Origin: an uncultured Clostridia bacterium
GTDB lineage: Bacteria; Bacillota; Clostridia; Oscillospirales; Acutalibacteraceae
Assembly: GCA_905236975.1 (NCBI GenBank)
Contig: CAJOQU010000004.1
Coordinates: 1 to 13,297 of the forward strand
Direction: 5' to 3'
Length of the DNA: 13,297 nt
The number at the start of each line of letters is the position of its first letter. Position 1 is the first letter of the stretch. Both the position numbers and the translations under genes were made by a program. This document shows positions 6,987 to 13,118 of the stretch, in pieces. The notes beneath the pieces are model-generated. The model saw only the letters and a program-made list of their open reading frames with translations, was not told where the DNA came from and did no database searches.

Positions 6987-8258
6987 ATGAACACGACCGA
7001 AATCAGACAGGCAATTCAAAACGGCAAGTATGACGACCGTTTTGTGATGTTATACGGCGACGCGGCGGCCGCAAAAAAACGGTATTGCCAGGCGGTTGAC
7101 CGTTTTGAAGAAATTTTTCCCGAGCGGGAGGGCATTCGTATTTTCTCCGCCCCCGGCCGTACCGAGATTGGCGGCAACCATACCGATCACCAGCACGGCA
7201 GCGTATTAGCCGGCGCGGTGGATCTTGATGTGATCGCCGTGGTGGCGCCAAGCGGCGACCGTACCATTCAAATCCAGTCCGAAGGATTTAAAATGGCTGC
7301 TGTTACGTTAGACGATTTAGAGCCGGATCCGGCCGAGCATGGGCATGCAACGGCTTTGATTCGCGGTGTTTGCAGTCGTTTTGCGGCGTTGGGCTGTCCC
7401 CTTTCCGGCTTTCGCGCTTACACCACATCGAATGTGTTAAAAGGCTCCGGGCTTTCCTCCTCGGCGGCTTTTGAAGTGTTGATCGGCAATATTATAAACG
7501 AAATGTTTTTTTCCGGCAAGGCCGACGCCATCACCATCGCGAAGATCTCGCAGTTTGCCGAACGGGAATATTTCGGCAAACCGTGCGGATTGCTTGACCA
7601 AATGGCAAGCTCGCTGGGCGGATTTACTTATGCCGATTTTCATGATCCGAACGATCCCGTCACCGAGAAAATCGAATTGGATCTGCACGCTTTTGGTTAT
7701 ACCCTTTGCGTGGTAGATACCGGCGGCAATCACGCTGATCTTACACAGGATTATGCGGATATCACCGTGGAGTGCAGCAAGATCAGTCAGGCGCTCGGTG
7801 TAGAATTTTTGCGTGACGCCGATCAGGAACGGTTTTACGAAAGACTGGCCGATCTGCGGCAAAGCTGCGGTGACCGCGCTGTATTGCGCGCTTTCCACTT
7901 CTTCCATGAACAACAGCGCGTAGGAGATCAAAAAGCGGCGCTGAAGGCCGCTGATTTTCAAACATTTTTGAGGCTCGTCAATGAATCCGGCGAATCTTCA
8001 TACGATTATTTACAAAATCTATATTCCACTTCGTCGGTATCGGAACAGGGTCTTCCCCTTGCCTTGGCGCTGACCAAACGCTTTTTAAAGGGCGACGGCG
8101 CCTGCCGCGTGCATGGCGGCGGATTTGCCGGTACCATTCAATGCTATATTCCGACCGCACGCCTGGACGCTTATAAAACCATGATCGAATCGGTCTTTGG
8201 CGAAAATTCTTGCTGTATTTTGAATATTCGCCCGGTCGGCGGTTGCGAACTGGTTTGA
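6987..8258 (+). CDS. galK: Galactokinase (GHMP kinase family)
   Basis: ATP-dependent phosphorylation of galactose to galactose-1-phosphate, first committed step of the Leloir pathway; cytoplasmic. The 423-residue product has the galactokinase signature APGRTEIGGNHTDHQHG (Arg58 to Gly71), the GHMP ATP-binding loop GSGLSSSA (153-160), the catalytic-base region CGLLDQMASSLGG (Asp204), and the C-terminal motif HGGGFAGTIQ. It carries a roughly 40-residue N-terminal extension before the signature. The residue before the signature His is Asn64, where classical GalK has Glu. The ATG at 6987 has GGAGG 9 nt upstream; an in-frame upstream start falls inside the promoter. No epimerase or uridylyltransferase is in the window. 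Alpha-galactosidase (354-2255) could supply substrate. Confidence 0.9.
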   Translation: MNTTEIRQAIQNGKYDDRFVMLYGDAAAAKKRYCQAVDRFEEIFPEREGIRIFSAPGRTEIGGNHTDHQHGSVLAGAVDLDVIAVVAPSGDRTIQIQSEGFKMAAVTLDDLEPDPAEHGHATALIRGVCSRFAALGCPLSGFRAYTTSNVLKGSGLSSSAAFEVLIGNIINEMFFSGKADAITIAKISQFAEREYFGKPCGLLDQMASSLGGFTYADFHDPNDPVTEKIELDLHAFGYTLCVVDTGGNHADLTQDYADITVECSKISQALGVEFLRDADQERFYERLADLRQSCGDRAVLRAFHFFHEQQRVGDQKAALKAADFQTFLRLVNESGESSYDYLQNLYSTSSVSEQGLPLALALTKRFLKGDGACRVHGGGFAGTIQCYIPTARLDAYKTMIESVFGENSCCILNIRPVGGCELV

Positions 8259-8362
8259 TTTTTTTGGGGTTTAGGAAGAGCCTGTTATCCTCCACTATGT
8301 CGCCGGAAAAACCAAAACGCGGCTGAACGCCGCCGAAATCTTAAAAATCTTGTTTTTCGATA

Positions 8363-8409
8363 GACTGAATAACGCGCCTTTTCGGGCGCGTTATTCAGTC
8401 GTGTTTTTT
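8363..8409 (+). terminator. Rho-independent terminator of galK
   Basis: A perfect 16-bp stem (8363-8378 with 8385-8400; GACTGAATAACGCGCC on the left arm), 6-nt loop TTTTCG, then GTGTTTTTTA. It lies about 100 nt after the galK stop. On the minus strand the tail is A-rich, so it should act mainly on galK. The 100 nt between contain no start codon with an RBS and no recognised gene. Confidence 0.88.
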
Positions 8410-8434
8410 AATATTCCACAGCGGCAAATCAAAG

Positions 8435-9826
8435 CTATAAAGCAATCGCAGTCCTTTCCGCCATGGGAACATACTCCCGCCTTTCTTTCACGTTCAAATA
8501 AGCGGGGCGGATAATTTTGCCGGCATTCAAAAGTTCTTCAATGCGGTGTGCGCTCCAACCGGCAATTCGCGCAACGGCAAACAGCGGCGTATACAGCTCG
8601 GGTGGAAGATCCAGCATCTCATAAACAAAGCCGCTGTAAAAATCAATATTGGCACTCACGCCTTTATATATCCGGCGTTCCTTGGCGATCAGTTCAGTCG
8701 CCAGTTTTTCAACTGTGCAGTAAAGGTTATATTCTTTGTGCAGCCCTTTTTCATCTGAAAGGCTTTTCACGAAATTTTGAAAAACCTCGGCACGCGGATC
8801 GGAAATGGAATAGACCGCATGGCCGATGCCATAAATCAGGCCGGTTCTGTCAAACGCTTCTTTATGAAGAATCTTTTCCAGATACCGGGCGAGCTCCTCC
8901 TCATCTTCCCAATCGTGTACATTTTTCTTGATGTCATCAAACATTGCACAGACCATAATATTGGCGCCGCCGTGTTTGGGTCCTTTTAATGATCCCAAAG
9001 CTGCCGCGATAGCCGAGTAAGTATCGGTGCCGGAGGATGAGACCACATGGGTAGTAAAGGTAGAGTTATTCCCGCCGCCGTGCTCGGCATGCAACACCAG
9101 CGCCGCGTCTAACACCGCGGCCTCCAGCGGGGTGTACTGCCCGTCGATTCGAAGCATGTAGAGAATATTTTCCGCCGTGGAAAGCTCGGGTCGCGGTTCG
9201 TGAATGAAAAAGCAGTCGTTGCCCTTTAAATAATAGTTATAAGAATGATAGCTGTAAACCGATAAAAGCGGGAACCGCGCAATCAGTTGTAAGCACTGGC
9301 GCAACACGTTTGGAATGGAGGTATTGTCGGGATCAGCGTCATACGAATAAAGGGTCAGCACACTGCGCGCCAACGAGTTCATCATATTTTTGGAGGGCGC
9401 TTTCATAATGATATCCCGCACAAAGGAACCCGGCAGAGACCGATAGGATGCCAAAAGATGATTGAACTCGGCCAGCTGATCCGCGGTGGGCAATTCGCCG
9501 AATAAAAGCAAATACACGACTTCTTCATAGCCGAAACGCTTATCGCCGATAAAGCCGGATACGATCTTTTTTACATCATACCCACGGTAATACAATTGAC
9601 CCTTGCAGGGCACTTCCTCGCCGTTTACCGTTTCCTTTGAGACGATCTCGGAAATTTCGGTAAGACCGGTCAAAACGCCTTTTCCGTTCAGGTCACGCAG
9701 TCCGCGATTGACCCGATGCTTTAAATAGAGTTCAGGGTCAATGATGCACTTTTCAGAACAAAGCTGTGACAGATGCTGAATCTGCGGATGGATGGCGTCT
9801 AAATCGATGTTTGCTTTGGTGTTCAA
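8435..9826 (-). CDS. gltA: Citrate synthase (citrate/2-methylcitrate synthase family)
   Basis: Condenses oxaloacetate with acetyl-CoA to give citrate; cytoplasmic. Product of about 463 residues, longer than typical 370-430-residue enzymes because of an N-terminal extension before YRGYD. The three catalytic residues are visible: His in KHGGAN (about 285), His in GIGHAVYSISDPRAE (about 336) and Asp in NIDFYSG (about 395). LHAEHGGGNNSTFTTHV is also typical. Activity as 2-methylcitrate synthase cannot be excluded, but no methylcitrate dehydratase or lyase is nearby. Start choice: GAGG lies 7 nt before a TTG at 9826, whereas the ATG at 9832 is only 1 nt from it and the ATG at 9859 overlaps an AT-rich, -10-like region. 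No convincing -35 was found. It appears monocistronic and convergent with galK; no strong minus-strand terminator was seen. Confidence 0.93.
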   Translation of the reverse strand: MNTKANIDLDAIHPQIQHLSQLCSEKCIIDPELYLKHRVNRGLRDLNGKGVLTGLTEISEIVSKETVNGEEVPCKGQLYYRGYDVKKIVSGFIGDKRFGYEEVVYLLLFGELPTADQLAEFNHLLASYRSLPGSFVRDIIMKAPSKNMMNSLARSVLTLYSYDADPDNTSIPNVLRQCLQLIARFPLLSVYSYHSYNYYLKGNDCFFIHEPRPELSTAENILYMLRIDGQYTPLEAAVLDAALVLHAEHGGGNNSTFTTHVVSSSGTDTYSAIAAALGSLKGPKHGGANIMVCAMFDDIKKNVHDWEDEEELARYLEKILHKEAFDRTGLIYGIGHAVYSISDPRAEVFQNFVKSLSDEKGLHKEYNLYCTVEKLATELIAKERRIYKGVSANIDFYSGFVYEMLDLPPELYTPLFAVARIAGWSAHRIEELLNAGKIIRPAYLNVKERREYVPMAERTAIAL

Positions 9827-9903
9827 TTTCATCCCTCTTTTCTTTTTGTATTTTATCATATTTTCCCAAAGATTTGATTAACGTTTTGTGAATTATCGGA
9901 AAA

Positions 9904-9930
9904 TGGTGGATACGACAGGATTCGACCTTC
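9904..9930 (-). pseudogene. tRNA 3'-end-like remnant (T-arm, acceptor strand, CCA)
   Basis: Read on the minus strand, the bases just after the hydrolase-PncC stop codon look like the last third of a tRNA: GG, a T-loop-like TCGAAT, the T-stem strand CCTGT, a 7-nt acceptor strand CGTATCC, discriminator A and an encoded CCA. The spacing from C61 to CCA is exactly that of a tRNA. The T-loop is one base short (TTCGAAT expected), and the 5' side of the T-stem (GAAGG) pairs imperfectly. No D-arm, anticodon arm or 5' acceptor (GGATACG) precedes it; that DNA is coding. It may be the duplicated tRNA end left at an integration site, a decayed tRNA, or chance. Confidence 0.4.
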
Positions 9931-10980
9931 CTAACTTAGCCATTCCGCTAAGCTTTTAAAAACAAAATCCACACTGCTTTCGCGCACATTTTGGCGGCCG
10001 ATATCACCAAACCGGCATGTGGCGGTCTTGACGCTGCCATTACAGAAAAAACCAAAGCATACCGTGCCGACGGGTTTTTCCTCTGTTCCGCCGGTGGGAC
10101 CGGCAATGCCGGAAATCCCAACGGCCACCTGCGCTTTGGCGGCTTTGGCGGCGCCGCGCGCCATTTCTTCCGCAACCGGCTCGCTGACAACGCCAAAACG
10201 ATTGACGGTCGAGGGGCTCACACCAAGCTGTGCGATTTTTGCTTCGTTCGCATAGGTAACAAAGGAGCCGTTAAACACCTGCGAGGCCGACGGCAGGTCA
10301 ACCAGTCTTGCCGCGGCAAGACCGCCGGTGCAGGATTCCGCAAAGGTAATGTGCCAGCCTTTTTTTACCAAAAGATCTAAAACCGTCTGCTCGTTTTGAT
10401 AAGCAGGTGAGGAATCAATCAGGTCTTCGGCATTTTGCAGGGCACGGTCAAGATCGGAGGCTTCGGTCACGCCGCCATAATAAAAATGGTTGCGGCCGAT
10501 CAGGCTGAAAAGCGATTTCAACCCCGCCTCCTGTTGCTCTTTGCCGCCCGAGGAGCCGCAGTAATCGGCCAAAACAATGGGGCGTATTCCCTGTTCAAAA
10601 AGATCAATCGCCGTCGCCAGTACACAGCATTCGGTATCAAATCCGGCCAAAAACACAGCCTTTGGGAGCTCGCCGCCGTTTTCGCTCTTTAACCGTGCAA
10701 GAGATTCCGGCGTTACGGCGGAATAGCATGATTTCAAAATGGCATGATCAATACAAGGTTCGATCTTTCCCGCCAACTCCTGCTCTTTTTTATCAAGCAT
10801 TTTGTGCCATCCCATCAGGCACGACATGGGGCTGCTTTCATTGTTTTGGTAAACACTTGCCAGCACGCAGTCAAACAACCCGGCGGCTAACAGGCGCTCG
10901 ATTCGTGCAAGCACCTCGTTGGTGGTTTGATTTTGAATGAATCCGCGCTGGGCATCGATAACAAACAGAATTTTTTTCAC
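9931..10980 (-). CDS. Fusion enzyme: cysteine hydrolase (isochorismatase/nicotinamidase superfamily) + PncC/CinA C-terminal domain
   Basis: One 349-residue frame with two domains. Residues 1 to about 185 are a cysteine hydrolase: FVIDAQRGF (Asp9), Lys83 in LKSCYSAV and Cys119 in GFDTECCVLATA form the expected Asp-Lys-Cys triad. The metal-binding DXHXXXH segment of true nicotinamidases is absent, so the amide substrate is unknown. Residues about 195-349 are the CinA C-terminal/PncC domain, which deamidates nicotinamide mononucleotide to nicotinate mononucleotide: FAESCTGG (Ser216), ANEAKIAQLGV (Lys248) and ISGIAGPTGGTEEKPVGTV are intact. In ordinary CinA the N-terminal partner is a MoCF-type domain; here it is replaced. 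The start is GTG at 10980 with GAGGGG 6 nt upstream. It has its own consensus promoter. A role in pyridine nucleotide salvage is inferred from the PncC half. Confidence 0.85.
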   Translation of the reverse strand: MKKILFVIDAQRGFIQNQTTNEVLARIERLLAAGLFDCVLASVYQNNESSPMSCLMGWHKMLDKKEQELAGKIEPCIDHAILKSCYSAVTPESLARLKSENGGELPKAVFLAGFDTECCVLATAIDLFEQGIRPIVLADYCGSSGGKEQQEAGLKSLFSLIGRNHFYYGGVTEASDLDRALQNAEDLIDSSPAYQNEQTVLDLLVKKGWHITFAESCTGGLAAARLVDLPSASQVFNGSFVTYANEAKIAQLGVSPSTVNRFGVVSEPVAEEMARGAAKAAKAQVAVGISGIAGPTGGTEEKPVGTVCFGFFCNGSVKTATCRFGDIGRQNVRESSVDFVFKSLAEWLS

Positions 10981-11009
10981 GATAATCCCCTCGATCAGTT
11001 GATACCTTT

Positions 11010-11038
11010 ATTATACGAAATCAAGGGGAAAAAATCAA
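11010..11038 (-). promoter_or_regulatory. Promoter of the cysteine hydrolase-PncC gene
   Basis: Minus strand: TTGATT (11038-11033), a 17-nt spacer, TATAAT (11015-11010). The -35 overlaps the downstream arm and T-tract of the preceding gene's terminator, so the two elements share bases. The leader is about 25 nt. Confidence 0.8.
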
Positions 11039-11070
11039 GCGAAACGCCCCGCAAAAGGGTATTTCGCTTG
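11029..11070 (-). terminator. Terminator of the sirtuin-DUF5131 operon
   Basis: Minus strand: CAAGCGAAA (11070-11062) pairs with TTTCGCTTG (11044-11036), with inner CCC/GGG pairs and an interior loop, followed by ATTTTTT. It starts about 22 nt after the DUF5131 stop codon. Confidence 0.8.
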
Positions 11071-11092
11071 TGCCGGCGAGTGTTGACCCCCG

Positions 11093-11971
11093 TTACGGCT
11101 TGCCGCACTTGCCGCAATCGGAACAGCCGTTGCAAATCAAGCGGCTTGCACATTCTCGGCAATGTTCACGGTAATGCGGCACATAGAGCTTTTCTTGCGG
11201 AATAACGCGACCGCTTTCATCGGTCAATCGCCAGGAAATCGGTTTTCCCGTAAAATTCATGCCGGAGCGAAAGGCCATTCGGCTTTGCACCTGTTTATTT
11301 GGAATATGATAGCGCTTGCCGTCCTTCACAAAGACCGTTCCGGTTTCAATAAAACAGAAGGTGATATTTTGCTCCACACAGGCCGCCCGCATGGCTTTGA
11401 TCCAATCAAAATGGCAGGGGCGCGCGCCGTCGTAATTTTCACCGCCGCAGATCACCTGTTCAATTTGCCCGTCCGCGAGGTACTCACGCAGATCGATCGC
11501 ACTCAAAAGCGGTGCGCACATGACGCCCTTATGGCGGGCCGGGATATCAAGCAGGATCGGCAGTCGATCATCCGCACGGCGCTGGTTTTCGGCCGTGACG
11601 TTGAGCATGACGTTTTCCCATCCGTTGCCCCAGTCGGGCGGAAGACAGTCCGCAATCCGCTCCGCCCGCTTTGTAAGTAAAAAGAATTTTACATCCGGAC
11701 GGCGGCGAATGATTTCCCATGCGCCGTCTCGCCAGGCGTCCGCCTCTTTTAAAAAGAAATCGGACGACATACACACCCGCAGTAACTCCCCGCTTTGCAC
11801 GCGAAAACTGCCGTCACGCCGCTTTTGAAGCGGGTAATCAAAACCGGTTTTGGTTTGATAAATGTCGGCGGCGTTGCGGTCGCGCATACGATCCAAAAAA
11901 TACATATAGCAATGGTCGCAGCCTTCACTGTACTTCAAGCAGCCGTGCCATGGGTTCCAAATATCATGCAT
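11093..11971 (-). CDS. DUF5131 family (phage Gp37/Gp68-like) protein with radical-SAM-like Cys motif
   Basis: Product of 292 residues. The N-terminus has the family hallmark WNPWHGCLKYSEGCDHCY, giving Cys11, Cys18 and Cys21 (CX6CX2C), reminiscent of the cluster-binding site of radical-SAM-like proteins. Further family stretches are MSSDFFLKEADAWRDGAWEIIRRRPDVKFFLLTKRAERI, NVTAENQRRADDRLPILLDIPA, MCAPLLSAIDL, CGGENYDGARP with DWIKAMRAAC, and ITFCFIETG. The C-terminus adds a cysteine cluster, C271, C274, C280, C283, C286, C289, whose last four are CX2CX2CX2C, suggesting an Fe-S or zinc site. Biochemical function unknown. Family members occur in phages and, in some genomes, next to three-Cys-motif partner proteins in defence-like loci (from memory). 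The ATG at 11971 has GAGGAAG 6 nt upstream and overlaps the sirtuin gene's end by 8 nt, so the two are translationally coupled. Confidence 0.87.
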   Translation of the reverse strand: MHDIWNPWHGCLKYSEGCDHCYMYFLDRMRDRNAADIYQTKTGFDYPLQKRRDGSFRVQSGELLRVCMSSDFFLKEADAWRDGAWEIIRRRPDVKFFLLTKRAERIADCLPPDWGNGWENVMLNVTAENQRRADDRLPILLDIPARHKGVMCAPLLSAIDLREYLADGQIEQVICGGENYDGARPCHFDWIKAMRAACVEQNITFCFIETGTVFVKDGKRYHIPNKQVQSRMAFRSGMNFTGKPISWRLTDESGRVIPQEKLYVPHYREHCRECASRLICNGCSDCGKCGKP

Positions 11972-12836
11972 GTGCGACTTCCTCTAAAACCATTCCGATG
12001 TCGGCTTTCAGGCAAATGGCACGATCCGCAATCTGCTCAGGGCATTCAATTTCTCCGAAATTGACGCATACATAGGTGGCGTCCGGATTTTTGGCGGTCA
12101 TATTCCAAAATGGATATTTGATGATCATCGGGGTGTTGTATCCCACGCCGAGCTCTAAAAACAAAATTTTGCCGCGGCGGGTGCGCAGAAAATTTTCATA
12201 CCGTTCAGCGGCCCGGTGCCAACCCTCGTCCTCCACAAATTTGTCATCGGCGCGCAGATTCATGGTAAGCGGTTCCCCGCAGACCGGGCAATGCGGAATC
12301 AGATCGGTCGGGACGCGCATGTTTTTTTGTGTGACAAACATTTCGCGGATGATCTCCTCATTGTCATAGGTCTTATGATGACAAGGAACGCTGCATTGAA
12401 ACAGGCCGTAATCCCCCTGCGTGTAAAACAGGCGTTTTTTATCAAATCCCGCCTTTTGAAAGCAGTGGTCAACATTGGTGGTCAGCACAAAATAATCCTT
12501 GCCGGTTATCAGTGCCAGCAATTGTTCATAGACCGGTTTCGGCGGATCGGTGTAGCGGTTAATGTAAATGTAACGGCTCCAAAAAGCCCATAGCTCTTCG
12601 GGATCGCGGTAAGGATAAAATCCGCCGCTGTACATATCGTGAAAACCGTACTTTTGTTCAAAATCAGCAAAGTGGCGTTGGAAGCGTTCGCCGGTATAAA
12701 CAAACCCGGCCGAGGTCGAAAGCCCCGCCCCCGCGCCGATGACAACCGCGTCGGCCGCTTGCAGAGCTTCTTTCAGCCTTTGAAGATCAGCCGGGAAATT
12801 CCCGGTAGATGGCGAGGTCATTGTGTTTGAAAACAT
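11964..12836 (-). CDS. Sir2-family protein, class-M (SirTM)-like sirtuin with Gln at the catalytic His position
   Basis: Product of 290 residues with a Rossmann NAD-binding domain: GAGAGLSTSAG (35-44), TTNVDHCFQKAG (119-130), and ELGVGYNTP near 228. A zinc module has Cys148, Cys152, Cys183 and Cys186. Where deacetylase sirtuins have the catalytic His of the HG motif, this protein has Gln140 (TQGDYG). Class-M sirtuins share this substitution and act as protein ADP-ribosyltransferases, usually beside macrodomain, GcvH-like and lipoate-ligase genes (established for SirTM); none of those genes lies in this window. Asn121, Gln140 and Arg195 are candidate catalytic residues. The ATG at 12836 has AAGGTGA about 6 nt upstream. 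It is first in an operon with the DUF5131 gene. NAD use is well supported; ADP-ribosylation rather than deacylation is inferred. Confidence 0.85.
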   Translation of the reverse strand: MFSNTMTSPSTGNFPADLQRLKEALQAADAVVIGAGAGLSTSAGFVYTGERFQRHFADFEQKYGFHDMYSGGFYPYRDPEELWAFWSRYIYINRYTDPPKPVYEQLLALITGKDYFVLTTNVDHCFQKAGFDKKRLFYTQGDYGLFQCSVPCHHKTYDNEEIIREMFVTQKNMRVPTDLIPHCPVCGEPLTMNLRADDKFVEDEGWHRAAERYENFLRTRRGKILFLELGVGYNTPMIIKYPFWNMTAKNPDATYVCVNFGEIECPEQIADRAICLKADIGMVLEEVAHA

Positions 12837-12933
12837 TACAAATCACCTTGATGTTATGGTTATGATTTTTCCGCACCTGAAAGAACTTTGGATCAAAGAA
12901 TGTCGAGTCCTCGATCTACTATTGGTCAGTTCT

Positions 12934-12962
12934 ATTATACAACGAAATTCCGTTTTTTCCAG
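12934..12962 (-). promoter_or_regulatory. Candidate promoter of the sirtuin-DUF5131 operon
   Basis: Minus strand: a perfect TATAAT (12939-12934) with only a poor -35 (CTGGAA-like) 17 nt upstream. A weak -35 beside a perfect -10 would suit activator control. The leader of about 90 nt contains a short dyad, TCGAG-N2-CTCGA (12903-12914), and a CTTTG/CAAAG hairpin (about 12887-12899). Confidence 0.4.
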
Positions 12963-13014
12963 TGTAATCTGTGAATTTTCCGAAAATGTTGAATTTCACC
13001 CTTTAACTTACACT
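12961..13014. repeat. Nested inverted repeats between the divergent sirtuin and membrane-protein genes
   Basis: Three concentric dyads: AGTGTAA (12961-12967) with TTACACT (13008-13014); GTGAA (12971-12975) with TTCAC (12995-12999); ATTTTC (12975-12980) with GAAAAT (12982-12987). The region is AT-rich with no T-tract in the right place, so it does not look like a standard terminator. It sits between the two outward-facing promoters. An operator array is possible but unproven. Confidence 0.4.
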
Positions 13015-13053
13015 CGATAAGGACAAAATGGTTGCACTCTATAAAAAATTCAG

Positions 13054-13083
13054 TTGACAATTACTGATAAATTATATTATAAT
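13054..13083 (+). promoter_or_regulatory. Promoter of the right-edge membrane protein gene
   Basis: Plus strand: TTGACA (13054-13059), an 18-nt spacer, TATAAT (13078-13083); both hexamers are perfect. The predicted start near 13090 gives a short leader with the RBS AGGAAGG at 13104-13110. Confidence 0.85.
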
Positions 13084-13118
13084 GATTCAATAAATTATAA
13101 AATAGGAAGGTATTCATT

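Noticed and set aside
7437..7961. Minus-strand open frame of 174 codons antisense to galK
   Set aside because: It is antisense to conserved GHMP motifs, with no RBS or domain.
8274..8400. Stop-free stretch after galK that reads like a short peptide (KTKTRLNAAEILKIL and onward)
   Set aside because: It has no ATG/GTG/TTG start with an RBS and runs straight through the 16-bp terminator stem. It may be a decayed fragment, but there is not enough to call a pseudogene.
8363..8400. 16-bp inverted repeat as a possible mobile-element end
   Set aside because: It is followed by a T-tract right after galK and has no second copy in the window; an intrinsic terminator explains it fully.
9904..9930. Considered as the end of a functional tRNA or tmRNA gene
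   Set aside because: The upstream bases are the coding end of the hydrolase-PncC gene with no matching 5' acceptor strand, and the T-loop is one base short. Only a remnant is supportable.
9991..10380. Plus-strand frame of 129 codons antisense to the PncC domain
   Set aside because: A Gly/Ala-rich shadow of a conserved domain; no start signals.
9931..10980. Calling the fusion simply a nicotinamidase (pncA)
   Set aside because: The Asp-Lys-Cys triad is present but the metal-binding DXHXXXH segment is not, so the N-terminal domain's substrate cannot be assigned.
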